In this document: piece by piece, positions 41,042 to 56,300 of the stretch
How positions within the stretch are numbered: position 1 is the first letter of the stretch
How the letters are laid out: each line of letters starts with the position of its first letter
From: Brachycybe producta
Lineage: Eukaryota > Arthropoda > Diplopoda > Playtdesmida > Andrognathidae
Reading direction: 5' to 3'
NCBI GenBank assembly: GCA_036925085.1
Contig: JAUPFP010000137.1
Span: forward strand, 62,001 to 126,000
Length of the DNA stretch: 64,000 bases
Position numbers and translations under genes: made by a program
The notes under the pieces: generated by a model
What the model saw: the letters and a program-made list of their open reading frames with translations, nothing else
Told to the model about the DNA's origin: nothing
Databases searched by the model: none

Positions 41042-43888
41042 CCTTAAAATTTAAAACCTTACACTTTTATACCTTACACATTCAAACCATACACTTTCAA
41101 AACTTACACTTACAAACCTTACACTTTCAAACCTTACACTGTCAAACCTTAAACTGTCAAACCATAAACTTTCAAACCTTAAACTTTCAAACCTTGCACT
41201 TTCAAATCTTGCACTTTTAAACCTTTTACTTTCAAACCTTGCACTTTCATACCTTACACTTTCCAAAATTACAATTTCCAACCTTACACTTTCTAACCTT
41301 ACACTTTCTAACCTTACACTTTCTAACCTTACACTTTCTAACCTTGTATTTTCAAACCTTACACTTTCCAACCTTACACTTTCCAACTTTACATTTTCCA
41401 GCCTCACACTTTCCAACCTTACACTTTCCAACCTTACACTTTCCAACCTTACACTTACCAACCGTACAATTTCCAACCTTACACTTTCCAACCTTACACT
41501 TTAAAACCTTACACTTTAAAACCTTACACTTTCAAACCTTAAACTTTCAAACCTTACCCTTTCCAACATTACACTTTCCAACCTTATATTTTCCAACCTT
41601 ACACATTCCAATCTTACACTTTCCAATCTTACACTTTTCAACCTTACACTTTCCAACCTTACACTTTCCAACCTTACACTTTCCAACCTTACACTTTCCA
41701 ACCTTACACTTTCCAACCTTACACTTTCCAACCTTACACTTTCAAACCATACACTTTCCAACCTTACACTTTCAAAGCTTACACTTTCAAACTTACACTT
41801 TCCAGCCTTACACTTTCAAACCTTGCACTTTCAAACCTTACACTTTCAAACCTTACACTTTCAAACCTTGCACTTTCAAACCTTACACATTCAAACCTTA
41901 CACTTTCAAACCTTACACTTTCAAACCTTGTACTTTCAAACCTTACACTTTCAAACCTTACACTTCCAAACCTTGCACTTTCAAACCTTGCACTTTTAAA
42001 CTTTTTAGTTTCAAACCTTGCACTTTCATACCTTACACTTTCCAACCTTACAATTTCCAACCTTACACTTTCCAACCTTACACTTTCTAACCTTACACTT
42101 TCTAACCTTACACTTTCCAACCTTGTACTTTCAAACCTTACACTTTCCAACTTTACACTTTCCAACCTTACATTTTCCAGCCTTACACTTTCCAACCTTA
42201 CATTTTCCAACCTTACACTTTCCAACCTTACAATTTCTAACCTTATACTTTCCAATCTTACACTTTAAAACCTTACACTTTAAAACCTTACACTTTCAAA
42301 CCTTACACTTTCAAACCTTACACTTTATAACATTACACTTTCCAACCTTATACTTTCCAACCTTACACTTTCCAACCTTACACTTTCCAATCTTACAATT
42401 TCCAACCTTACACTTTCCAACCTTACACTTTTATACCTTACACTTTTAAACCTTACACTTTCAAACCTTGCACTTTCCAACTTTACACTTTCTAACATTA
42501 CACTCTCAAACCTTACACTTTCAAATCTTACACTTTAAAACCTTGTACTTTCAAACCTTACACTTTCAAACCTTACACTTTCCAACCTTACACTTTCCAA
42601 CCTTACACTTTCCAACCTTAAACTTTCAAACCTTGCACTTTCCAACTTTACACTTTCTAACATTACACTTTCAAACCTTACACTTTCAAATCTTACACTT
42701 TCAAACCTTGTACTTTCAAACCTTACACTTTCAAACCTTACACTTTCCAACCTTATACTTTCCAACCTGACACTTTCCAACCTTAGACTTTCCAATCTTA
42801 TACTTTCCAACTTTACATTTCTAACCTTACACTTTCCAACCTTACACTTTATAACCTTACACATTCCAACCTTAAACTTTCCAACCTTACACTTTCCAAC
42901 CTTACACTTTCAAACCTTACACTTTCCAACCTTACATTTTCCAGCCTTACACTTTCCAACCTTACATTTTCCAACCTTACACTTTCCAACCTTACAATTT
43001 CTAACCTTATACTTTCAAACCTTGTACTTTCAAACCTTGCACTTTCAAACCTTGCACTTTCAAAAATTGCACTTTCAAACCTTACACTTTCAAACTTTAC
43101 AATTTCAAACCTTACACTTTACAACCTTAAACTGTCAAACCTTAAACTCTCAAACTGTAAACTGTCAAACCTTAAACTGACAAACCGTAAACTGTCAAAC
43201 CTTAAACTTTCAAACCTTAAACTTTCAAACCTTAAACTTTCAAACCTTAAACTTTCAAACCTTAAACTTTCAAACCTTGCACTTTCAAACTTTGCACTTT
43301 CAAACCTTGCACTTTCAAACCTTGCACTTTCAAAAATTGCACTTTCAAACCTTACAATTTTAAACCTTGCACTTTCAAACCTTACACTTTCTAATGTTAC
43401 ATTTTCCAACCTTACACTTTCTAACCTTACACTTTCCAACCTTACACTTTCCAACCTTACACTTTCCAAGCTTACACTTTCCAACCTTACACTTTCCAAC
43501 CTTACACTTTCCAACCTTACACTTTCCAACCTTACACTTTCCAACCTTACACTTTCCAACCTTACACTTTCCAACCTTACACTTTCCAACCTTACACTTT
43601 CCAACCTTACACTTTCCAACCTTACACTTTCCAACCTTACACTTTCCAACCTTACATTTTCCAACCTTACACTTTCCAACCTTACACTTTCCAACCTTAC
43701 ACTTTCCAAAATTACACTTTCAAACCATGCACTTTCAAACCTTGCACTTTCAAACCTTTACTTTCAAACCTTGCACTTTCAAACCTTGCACTTTCAAAAA
43801 TTGCACTTTCAAACCTTACAATTTTAAACCTTGCACTTTCAAACCTTACACTTTCAAAGCTTACACTTTCAAAAGTTACACTTTCAAA
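41042..43888. repeat. Dimer module A3 (2,847 bp)
   Basis: It has the same length as A2 and matching landmarks 5,874 bp downstream. Short units lie at 41792-41805, 42811-42824 and 43755-43768. A CACTCTCAAACC unit near 42.48 kb is CACTTTCAAACC in A1 and A2, a copy-specific base change. Confidence 0.85.
43485..43709. repeat. CCAA-type monomer run, 15 units
   Basis: This is the A3 equivalent of the runs at 31692-31931 (16 units) and 37611-37835 (15 units). It follows the AAGCTT unit at 43470-43484 and ends at AATTACAC. Confidence 0.9.
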
Positions 43889-46430
43889 CCTTAAAATTTA
43901 AAACCTTACACTTTTATACCTTACACATTCAAACCATACACTTTCAAAACTTACACTTACAAACCTTACACTTTCAAACCTTACACTGTGAAACCTTAAA
44001 CTGTCAAACCATAAACTTTCAAACCTTAAACTTTCAAACCTTGCACTTTCAAATCTTGCACTTTTAAACCTTTTACTTTCAAACCTTGCACTTTCATACC
44101 TTACACTTTCCAAAATTACAATTTCCAACCTTACACTTTCTAACCTTACACTTTCTAACCTTACACTTTCTAACCTTACACTTTCTAACCTTGTATTTTC
44201 AAACCTTACACTTTCCAACCTTACACTTTCCAACTTTACATTTTCCAGCCTCACACTTTCCAACCTTACACTTTCCAACCTTACACTTTCCAACCTTACA
44301 CTTACCAACCGTACAATTTCCAACCTTACACTTTCCAACCTTACACTTTAAAACCTTACACTTTAAAACCTTACACTTTCAAACCTTAAACTTTAAAACC
44401 TTACCCTTTCCAACATTACACTTTCCAACCTTATATTTTCCAACCTTACACATTCCAATCTTACACTTTCCAATCTTACAATTTTCAACCTTACACTTTC
44501 CAACCTTACACTTTCCAACCTTACACTTTCCAACCTTACACTTTCCAACCTTACACTTTCCAACCTTACACTTTCAAACCATACACTTTCCAACCTTACA
44601 CTTTCAAAGCTTACACTTTCAAACTTACACTTTCCAACCTTACACTTTCAAACCTTGCACTTTCAAACCTTACACTTTCAAACCTTACACTTTCAAACCT
44701 TGCACTTTCAAACCTTACACATTCAAACCTTACACTTTCAAACCTTGTACTTTCAAACCTTACACTTTCAAACCTTACACTTCCAAACCTTGCACTTTCA
44801 AAAATTGCACTTTTAAACTTTTTAGTTTCAAACCTTTCACTTTCATACCTTACACTTTCCAACCTTACAATTTCCAACCTTACACTTTCCAACCTTACAC
44901 TTTCTAACCTTACACTTTCTAACCTTACACTTTCCAACCTTGTACTTTCAAACCTTACACTTTCCAACTTTACACTTTCCAACCTTACATTTTCCAGCCT
45001 TACACTTTCCAACCTTACATTTTCCAACCTTACACTTTCCAACCTTACAATTTCTAACCTTATACTTTCCAATCTTACACTTTAAAACCTTACACTTTAA
45101 AACCTTACACTTTCAAACCTTACACTTTCAAACCTTACACTTTATAACATTACACTTTCCAACCTTATACTTTCCAACCTTACACTTTCCAACCTTACAC
45201 TTTCCAATCTTACAATTTCCAACCTTACACTTTCCAACCTTACACTTTTATACCTTACACTTTTAAACCTTACACTTTCAAACCTTGCACTTTCCAACTT
45301 TACACTTTCTAACATTACACTTTCAAACCTTACACTTTCAAATCTTACACTTTAAAACCTTGTACTTTCAAACCTTACACTTTCAAACCTTACACTTTCC
45401 AACCTTACACTTTCCAACCTTACACTTTCCAACCTTAAACTTTCAAACCTTGCACTTTCCAACTTTACACTTTCTAACATTACACTTTCAAACCTTACAC
45501 TTTCAAAACTTACACTTTTAAACCTTGTACTTTCAAACCTTACACTTTCAAACCTTACACTTTCCAACCTTATACTTTCCAACCTGACACTTTCCAACCT
45601 TAGACTTTCCAATCTTATACTTTCCAACTTTACATTTCTAACCTTACACTTTCCAACCTTACACTTTATAACCTTACACATTCCAACCTTAAACTTTCCA
45701 ACCTTACACTTTCCAACCTTACACTTTCAAACCTTACACTTTCCAACCTTACATTTTCCAGCCTTACACTTTCCAACCTTACATTTTCCAACCTTACACT
45801 TTCCAACCTTACAATTTCTAACCTTATACTTTCAAACCTTGTACTTTCAAACCTTGCACTTTCAAACCTTGCACTTTCAAAAATTGCACTTTCAAACCTT
45901 ACACTTTCAAACTTTACAATTTCAAACCTTACACTTTACAACCTTAAACTGTCAAACCTTAAACTCTCAAACTGTAAACTGTCAAACCTTAAACTGACAA
46001 ACCGTAAACTGTCAAACCTTAAACTTTCAAACCTTAAACTTTCAAACCTTAAACTTTCAAACCTTAAACTTTCAAACCTTGCACTTTCAAACTTTGCACT
46101 TTCAAACCTTGCACTTTCAAACCTTGCACTTTTAAAAATTGCACTTTCAAACCTTACAATTTTAAACCTTGCACTTTCAAACCTTACACTTTCCAATGTT
46201 ACATTTTCCAACCTTACACTTTCTAACCTTACACTTTCCAACCTTACACTTTCCAACCTTACACTTTCCAAGTTACACTTTCCAACCTTACACTTTCCAA
46301 CCTTACACTTTCCAACCTTACACTTTCCAACCTTACACTTTCCAACCTTACACTTTCCAACCTTACACTTTCCAACCTTACACTTTCCAACCTTACACTT
46401 TCCAACCTTACACTTTCCAACCTTACACTT
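43889..46430. repeat. Dimer module B3 (truncated or rearranged at its end)
   Basis: It follows B2 (offset 5,874 falling to 5,859 bp) through short units at 44624-44637, 45628-45641 and 46272-46285. One monomer is lost near 44.73 kb (two TTACAC units then CCTTGTAC, where B1 and B2 have three) and a CAAAAATTGCAC unit at about 44.80 kb is new. After 46.43 kb it continues with an A-like end (CATTTTCCAACC, then AATTACAC and CCATGCAC) instead of the ACTGTC and AAACTTTC tail of B1 and B2. This module also belongs to the 8.64-kb duplication, which starts inside it. Confidence 0.8.
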
Positions 46431-49400
46431 TCCAACCTTACATTTTCCAACCTTACACTTTCCAACCTTACACTTTCCAACCTTACACTTTCCAAAATTA
46501 CACTTTCAAACCATGCACTTTCAAACCTTGCACTTTCAAACCTTTACTTTCAAACCTTGCACTTTCAAACCTTGCACTTTCAAAAATTGCACTTTCAAAC
46601 CTTACACTTTCAAACTTTACAATTTCAAACCTTACACTTTACAACCTTAAACTGTCAAACCTTAAACTGTCAAACTGTAAACTGTCAAACCTTAAACTGA
46701 CAAACCGTAAACTGTCAAACCTTACACTGTCAAACCTTAAACTGTCAAAGCTTACACTGTAAAATCTTAAACTGTCAAAATTACACTGTCAAACCTTACA
46801 CTGCCAAACCTTAAACTGTCAAACCTTACACTGTCAAACTATTTACTGTCAAACCTTACACTGTCAAACCTTGCACTGTCAAACCTTACACTGTCAAACC
46901 TTACACATTCAAACCTTAAACTTTCAAACCTTAAACTTTCAAACCTTACACTTTCAAATCTTACACTTTCAAACCTTACACTGTCAAACCTTACACAGTC
47001 AAACCTTACACTTTCAAACCTTACACTAAAACCTTACATTATCAAACCTTACACTTTCAAACCTTACACTGTCAAACCTTACACTGTCAAACCTTACACT
47101 TTCAAACCTTACACTGGCAAACCTTACACTGTCAAACCTTAAACTGTCAAACCTTAAACTGTCAAACCTTAAACTGTCAAACCTTAAACTGTCAAACCTT
47201 ACACTTTCAAACCTTACACTGTCAAACCTTAAACTGTCAAACCATAAACTTTCAAACCTTATACTTTCAAACCTTAAACTTTCAAACCTTAAACTTTCAA
47301 ACCTTGCACTTTCAAACTTTGCACTTTCAAACCTTGCACTTTCAAACCTTGCACTTTCAAAAATTGCACTTTCAAACCTTACAATTTTAAACCTTGCACT
47401 TTCAAACCTTACACTTTCAAACCTTACACTTGCAAACCTTACACTTTCAAACCTTACACTTTCAAACCTTGCACTTTCAAACTTTACACTTTAAAACCTT
47501 ACACTTTCCAACCTTACACTTTCCAACCTTGCACTTTCCAACCTTGTACTTTCAAACCTTACACTTTCCATCCTTACACTTTCCAACCTTACACTTTCAA
47601 ACCTTAAACTTTTTAACTTTACACTTTCCAACCTTACACTTTTCAACCTTACACTTTCCAAACTTACACTTTCAAACCATACATTTTCCAACCTTACACT
47701 TTCAAAGCTTACACTTTAAAACCTTACACTTTTCAACCTTACACTTTCAAACCTTACACTTTCAATTCTTTCACTTTCAAATCTTGCACTTTAAATCCTT
47801 ACACTTTCAAACCTTACATTTTCAAACCTTACACTTTCCAAAATTACACTTTCAAACCTTACACTTTCAGACCTTACACTTTCCAACCTTACACTTTCCA
47901 ACCTTATACTTTCCAACCTTACACATTCCAATCTTACACTTTCCAATCTTACATTTTTCAACCTTACACTTTCCAACCTTACACTTTCCAACCTTACACT
48001 TTCAAACCATACACTTTCAAACCTTACACTTTCAAAGCTTACACTTTCAAACCTTACACTTTCAAACCTTGCACTTTCAAACCTTACACTTTCAAACCTT
48101 ACACTTTCAAACCTTACACTTTCAAACCTTACACATTCAAACCTTGTACTTTCAAACCTTACACTTTCAAACCTTACACTTCCAAATTTTGCACTTTCAA
48201 ACCTTGCACTTTTAAACTTTTTACTTTCAAACCTTGCACTTTCATACCTTACACTTTCCAACCTTACAATTTCCAACCTTACACTTTCCAACCTTACACT
48301 TTCTAACATTACACTTTCTAACCTTACACTTTCCAACCTTGTACTTTCAAACCTTACACTTTCCAACCTTACACTTTCCAACCTTACATTTTCCAGCCTT
48401 ACACTTTCCAACCTTACATTTTCCAACCTTACACTTTCCAACCTTACAATTTCTAACCTTATACTTTCCAACCTTACACTTTAAAACCTTACACTTTAAA
48501 ACCTTACACTTTCAAACCTTACACTTTCAAACCTTACACTTTATAACATTACACTTTCCAACCTTATACTTTCCAACCTTACACTTTCCAACCTTACACT
48601 TTCCAATCTTACAATTTCCAACCTTACACTTTCCAACCTTACACTTTTATACCTTACACTTTTAAACCTTACACTTTCAAACCTTGCACTTTCCAACTTT
48701 ACACTTTCTAACATTACACTTTCAAACCTTACACTTTCAAATCTTACACTTTCAAACCTTGTACTTTCAAACCTTACACTTTCCAAAATTACACTTTCAA
48801 ACCTTACACTTTCCAATGTTACATTTTCCAACCTTACACTTTCCAACCTTACACTTTCCAACCTTACACTTTCCAACCTTACACTTTCCAACCTTACACT
48901 TTCCAACCTTACACTTTCCAACCTTACACTTTCCAACCTTAAACTTTCAAACCTTAAACTTTAAAACCTTACACTTTCCAACCTTACACTTTCAAACCAT
49001 ACACTTTCCAACCTTACATTTTCCAACCTTACACTTTCCAACCTTACACTTTACAAAATTACACTTTCAAACCTTACACTTTCCAATGTTACATTTTCCA
49101 ACCTTACACTTTCCAACCTTACACTTTCCAACCTTACACTTTCCAACCTTACACTTTCCAAGCTTACACTTTCCAACCTTGTACTTTCAATCCTTACACT
49201 TTCCAACCTTACACTTTCCAACCTTACATTTTCCAACCTTACACTTTCCAACCTTACACTTTCCAAAATTACACTTTCAAACCTTACACTTTCAAACCTT
49301 ACACTATCCAACATTACACTTTCCAATCTTACAATTTCCAACCTTACACTTTCCAACCTTACACTTTTATACCTTACACTTTTAAACCTTACACTTTCAA

Positions 49401-52400
49401 GCCTTGCACTTTCCAACTTTACACTTTCTAACATTACACTTTCAAACCTTACACTTTCAAATCTTACACTTTCAAACCTTGTACTTTCAAACCTTACTCT
49501 TTCAAACCTTACACTTTCCAAAATTACACTTTCAAACCTTACACTTTCCAATGTTACATTTTCCAACCTTACACTTTCAAACCTTGTACTTTCAAACCTT
49601 ACACTTTCCAAAATTACACTTTCAAACCTTACACTTTCCAATGTTACATTTTCCAACCTTACACTTTCCAACCTTACACTTTCCAAGCTTACACTTTCCA
49701 ACCTTACACTTTCCAACCTTACACTTTCCAACCTTTCACTTTCCAATCTTACACTTTCCAACCTTACACTTTCCAACCTTACACTTTCCAACCTTACACT
49801 TTCCAACCTTACACTTTCCAACCTTACACTTTCCAACCTTACACTTTCCAACCTTACACTTTCCAAAATTACACTTTCAAACCATGCACTTTCAAACCTT
49901 GCACTTTCAAACCTTGTACTTTCAAACATTGCACTTTCAAACCTTGCACTTTACAACCTTAAACTGTCAAACCTTAAACTGTCAAACTGTAAACTGTCAA
50001 ACCTTAAACTGACAAACCGTAAACTGTCAAACCTTACACTGTCAAACCTTAAACTGTCAAAGCTTACACTGTAAAATCTTAAACTGTCAAAATTACACTG
50101 TCAAACCTTACACTGCCAAACCTTAAACTGTCAAACCTTACACTGTCAAACCTTACACTGTCAAACCTTACACTGTCAAACCTTACACAGTCAAACCTTA
50201 AACTTTCAAACCTTAAACTTTCAAACCTTACACTTTCAAATCTTACACTTTCAAACCTTACACTGTCAAACCTTACACTGTCAAACCTTACACTTTCAAA
50301 CCTTACACTAAAACCTTACATTATCAAACCTTACACTTTCAAACCTTACACTTTCAAGCCTTACATTTTCAAACCTTACACTTTCAAACCTTACACTGTC
50401 AAACCTTACACTTTCAAACCTTACACTGGCAAACCTTACACTGTCAAACCTTAAACTGTCAAACCTTAAACTATCAAACCTTAAACTGTCAAACCTTAAA
50501 CTGTCAAACCTTACACTTTCAAACCTTACACTGTCAAACCTTAAACTGTCAAACCATAAACTTTCAAACCTTAAACTTTCAAAAATTAAACTTTCAAACC
50601 TTAAACTTTCAAACCTTAAACTTTAAAACCTTAAACTTTCAAACCTTAAACTTTCAAACCTTAAACTTTCAAACCTTAAACTTTCAAACCTTAAACTTTC
50701 AAACCTTGCACTTTCAAACTTTGCACTTTCAAACCTTGCACTTTCAAACCTTGCACTTTCAAAAATTGCACTTTCAAACCTTACAATTTTAAACCTTACA
50801 CTTTCAAACCTTACACTTTCAAAAGTTACACTTTCAAACCTTAAAATTTAAAACCTTACACTTTTATACCTTACACATTCAAACCATACACTTTCAAAAC
50901 TTACACTTACAAACCTTACACTTTCAAACCTTACACTGTCAAACCTTAAACTGTCAAACCATAAACTTTCAAACCTTAAACTTTCAAACCTTTTACTTTC
51001 AAACCTTGCACTTTCATACCTTACACTTTCCAAAATTACAATTTCCAACCTTACACTTTCTAACCTTACACTTTCTAACCTTACACTTTCTAACCTTACA
51101 CTTTCTAACCTTACACTTTCTAACCTTACACTTTCTAACCTTGTATTTTCAAACCTTACACTTTCCAACCTTACACTTTCCAACCTTACACTTACCAACC
51201 GTACAATTTCCAACCTTACACTTTCCAACCTTACACTTTAAAACCTTACACTTTCAAACCTTAAACTTTCAAACCTTACCCTTTCCAACATTACACTTTC
51301 CAACCTTATACTTTCCAACCTTACACATTCCAATCTTACACTTTCCAATCTTACACTTTTCAACCTTACACTTTCCAACCTTACACTTTCCAACCTTACA
51401 CTTTCCAACCTTACACTTTCCAACCTTACACTTTCCAACCTTACACTTTCCAACCTTACACTTTCAAACCATACACTTTCCAACCTTACACTTTCAAAGC
51501 TTACACTTTCAAACTTACACTTTCCAACCTTACACTTTCAAACCTTGCACTTTCAAACCTTACACTTTCAAACCTTACACTATCAAACCTTGCACTTTCA
51601 AACCTTACACATTCAAACCTTACACTTTCAAACCTTACACTTTCAAACCTTGTACTTTCAAACCTTACACTTTCAAACCTTACACTTCCAAACCTTGCAC
51701 TTTCAAACCTTGCACTTTTAAACTTTTTAGTTTCAAACCTTGCACTTTCATACCTTACACTTTCCAACCTTACAATTTCCAACCTTACACTTTCCAACCT
51801 TACACTTTATAACCTTACACTTTCTAACCTTACACTTTCCAACCTTGTACTTTCAAACCTTACACTTTCCAACTTTACACTTTCCAACCTTACATTTTCC
51901 AGCCTTACACTTTCCAACCTTACATTTTCCAACCTTACACTTTCCAACCTTACAATTTCTAACCTTATACTTTCCAATCTTACACTTTAAAACCTTACAC
52001 TTTAAAACCTTACACTTTCAAACCTTACACTTTATAACATTACACTTTCCAACCTTATACTTTCCAACCTTACACTTTCCAACCTTACACTTTCCAATCT
52101 TACAATTTCCAACCTTACACTTTCCAACCTTACACTTTTATACCTTACACTTTCAAACCTTGCACTTTCCAACTTTACACTTTCTAACATTACACTTTCA
52201 AACCTTACACTTTCAAATCTTACACTTTAAAACCTTGTACTTTCAAACCTTACACTTTCAAACCTTACACTTTCCAACCTTACACTTTCCAACCTTACAC
52301 TTTCCAACCTTACACTTTCCAACCTTAAACTTTCAAACCTTGCACTTTCCAACTTTACACTTTCTAACATTACACTTTCAAACCTTACACTTTCAAATCT

Positions 52401-53356
52401 TACACTTTCAAACCTTGTACTTTCAAACCTTACACTTTCAAACCTTACACTTTCCAACCTTATACTTTCCAACCTGACACTTTCCAACCTTAGACTTTCC
52501 AATCTTATACTTTCCAACTTTACATTTCTAACCTTACACTTTCCAACCTTACACTTTATAACCTTACACATTCCAACCTTAAACTTTCCAACCTTACACT
52601 TTCCAACCTTACACTTTCAAACCTTACACTTTCCAACCTTACATTTTCCAGCCTTACACTTTCCAACCTTACATTTTCCAACCTTACACTTTCCAACCTT
52701 ACAATTTCTAACCTTATACTTTCAAACCTTGTACTTTCAAACCTTGCACTTTCAAACCTTGCACTTTCAAAAATTGCACTTTCAAACCTTACACTTTCAA
52801 ACTTTACAATTTCAAACCTTACACTTTACAACCTTAAACTGTCAAACCTTAAACTCTCAAACTGTAAACTGTCAAACCTTAAACTGACAAACTGTAAACT
52901 GTCAAACCTTAAACTTTCAAACCTTAAACTTTCAAACCTTAAACTTTCAAACCTTAAACTTTCAAACCTTGCACTTTCAAACTTTGCACTTTCAAACCTT
53001 GCACTTTCAAACCTTGCACTTTCAAAAATTGCACTTTCAAACCTTACACTTTCAAACTTTACAATTTCAAACCTTACACTTTACAACCTTACACTTTCCA
53101 ACCTTACACTTTCCAAGCTTACACTTTCCAACCTTACACTTTCCAACCTTACACTTTCCAACCTTACACTTTCCAACCTTACACTTTCCAACCTTACACT
53201 TTCCAACCTTACACTTTCCAACCTTACACTTTCCAACCTTACATTTTCCAACCTTACACTTTCCAACCTTACACTTTCCAACCTTACACTTTCTAACCTT
53301 ACACTTTCCAACCTTGTACTTTCAAACCTTACACTTTCCAACTTTACACTTTCCAA
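44728..53356. repeat. 8.64-kb higher-order repeat, copy 1
   Basis: Landmarks throughout recur in 53357-61934. The spacing is 8,629 bp at 44940, 45285 and 46169, 8,644 bp at 47019, 47394, 48234, 48684, 49404 and 50301, 8,659 bp at 50839, 51006 and 51740, and 8,644 bp again at 52969. All are 15n minus 11. The short units at 45628, 46272, 46541, 46780, 47019 (13-mer), 50092, 50301 (13-mer), 51514 and 52518 are missing exactly eleven bases in total. The copy includes the end of module B3, an ACTGTC-rich part (46.65-47.25 kb), a CTTTTTAAC region (about 47.6 kb) and a second A-like module with the marker at 50839. Confidence 0.9.
46286..46495. repeat. CCAA-type monomer run, 14 units
   Basis: Fourteen units follow the 14-mer at 46272-46285 and end at AATTACAC. 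The copy in the next 8.64-kb repeat (54915-55124) also has exactly 14 units, so this run has not changed since that duplication although it varies among B modules. Confidence 0.9.
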
Positions 53357-56300
53357 CCTTACACTTTCAAACCTTGTACTTTCAAACCTTACACTTTCAA
53401 ACCTTACACTTCCAAACCTTGCACTTTCAAAAATTGCACTTTTAAACTTTTTAGTTTCAAACCTTTCACTTTCATACCTTACACTTTCCAACCTTACAAT
53501 TTCCAACCTTACACTTTCCAACCTTACACTTTCTAACCTTACACTTTCTAACCTTACACTTTCCAACCTTGTACTTTCAAACCTTACACTTTCCAACTTT
53601 ACACTTTCCAACCTTACATTTTCCAGCCTTACACTTTCCAACCTTACATTTTCCAACCTTACACTTTCCAACCTTACAATTTCTAACCTTATACTTTCCA
53701 ATCTTACACTTTAAAACCTTACACTTTAAAACCTTACACTTTCAAACCTTACACTTTCAAACCTTACACTTTATAACATTACACTTTCCAACCTTATACT
53801 TTCCAACCTTACACTTTCCAACCTTACACTTTCCAATCTTACAATTTCCAACCTTACACTTTCCAACCTTACACTTTTATACCTTACACTTTTAAACCTT
53901 ACACTTTCAAACCTTGCACTTTCCAACTTTACACTTTCTAACATTACACTTTCAAACCTTACACTTTCAAATCTTACACTTTAAAACCTTGTACTTTCAA
54001 ACCTTACACTTTCAAACCTTACACTTTCCAACCTTACACTTTCCAACCTTACACTTTCCAACCTTAAACTTTCAAACCTTGCACTTTCCAACTTTACACT
54101 TTCTAACATTACACTTTCAAACCTTACACTTTCAAAACTTACACTTTTAAACCTTGTACTTTCAAACCTTACACTTTCAAACCTTACACTTTCCAACCTT
54201 ATACTTTCCAACCTGACACTTTCCAACCTTAGACTTTCCAATCTTATACTTTCCAACTTTACATTTCTAACCTTACACTTTCCAACCTTACACTTTATAA
54301 CCTTACACATTCCAACCTTAAACTTTCCAACCTTACACTTTCCAACCTTACACTTTCAAACCTTACACTTTCCAACCTTACATTTTCCAGCCTTACACTT
54401 TCCAACCTTACATTTTCCAACCTTACACTTTCCAACCTTACAATTTCTAACCTTATACTTTCAAACCTTGTACTTTCAAACCTTGCACTTTCAAACCTTG
54501 CACTTTCAAAAATTGCACTTTCAAACCTTACACTTTCAAACTTTACAATTTCAAACCTTACACTTTACAACCTTAAACTGTCAAACCTTAAACTCTCAAA
54601 CTGTAAACTGTCAAACCTTAAACTGACAAACCGTAAACTGTCAAACCTTAAACTTTCAAACCTTAAACTTTCAAACCTTAAACTTTCAAACCTTAAACTT
54701 TCAAACCTTGCACTTTCAAACTTTGCACTTTCAAACCTTGCACTTTCAAACCTTGCACTTTTAAAAATTGCACTTTCAAACCTTACAATTTTAAACCTTG
54801 CACTTTCAAACCTTACACTTTCCAATGTTACATTTTCCAACCTTACACTTTCTAACCTTACACTTTCCAACCTTACACTTTCCAACCTTACACTTTCCAA
54901 GTTACACTTTCCAACCTTACACTTTCCAACCTTACACTTTCCAACCTTACACTTTCCAACCTTACACTTTCCAACCTTACACTTTCCAACCTTACACTTT
55001 CCAACCTTACACTTTCCAACCTTACACTTTCCAACCTTACACTTTCCAACCTTACACTTTCCAACCTTACATTTTCCAACCTTACACTTTCCAACCTTAC
55101 ACTTTCCAACCTTACACTTTCCAAAATTACACTTTCAAACCATGCACTTTCAAACCTTGCACTTTCAAACCTTTACTTTCAAACCTTGCACTTTCAAACC
55201 TTGCACTTTCAAAAATTGCACTTTCAAACCTTACACTTTCAAACTTTACAATTTCAAACCTTACACTTTACAACCTTAAACTGTCAAACCTTAAACTGTC
55301 AAACTGTAAACTGTCAAACCTTAAACTGACAAACCGTAAACTGTCAAACCTTACACTGTCAAACCTTAAACTGTCAAAGCTTACACTGTAAAATCTTAAA
55401 CTGTCAAAATTACACTGTCAAACCTTACACTGCCAAACCTTAAACTGTCAAACCTTACACTGTCAAACTATTTACTGTCAAACCTTACACTGTCAAACCT
55501 TGCACTGTCAAACCTTACACTGTCAAACCTTACACATTCAAACCTTAAACTTTCAAACCTTAAACTTTCAAACCTTACACTTTCAAATCTTACACTTTCA
55601 AACCTTACACTGTCAAACCTTACACTGTCAAACCTTACACAGTCAAACCTTACACTTTCAAACCTTACACTAAAACCTTACATTATCAAACCTTACACTT
55701 TCAAACCTTACACTGTCAAACCTTACACTGTCAAACCTTACACTTTCAAACCTTACACTGGCAAACCTTACACTGTCAAACCTTAAACTGTCAAACCTTA
55801 AACTGTCAAACCTTAAACTGTCAAACCTTAAACTGTCAAACCTTACACTTTCAAACCTTACACTGTCAAACCTTAAACTGTCAAACCATAAACTTTCAAA
55901 CCTTATACTTTCAAACCTTAAACTTTCAAACCTTAAACTTTCAAACCTTGCACTTTCAAACTTTGCACTTTCAAACCTTGCACTTTCAAACCTTGCACTT
56001 TCAAAAATTGCACTTTCAAACCTTACAATTTTAAACCTTGCACTTTCAAACCTTACACTTTCAAACCTTACACTTGCAAACCTTACACTTTCAAACCTTA
56101 CACTTTCAAACCTTGCACTTTCAAACTTTACACTTTAAAACCTTACACTTTCCAACCTTACACTTTCCAACCTTGCACTTTCCAACCTTGTACTTTCAAA
56201 CCTTACACTTTCCATCCTTACACTTTCCAACCTTACACTTTCAAACCTTAAACTTTTTAACTTTACACTTTCCAACCTTACACTTTTCAACCTTACACTT

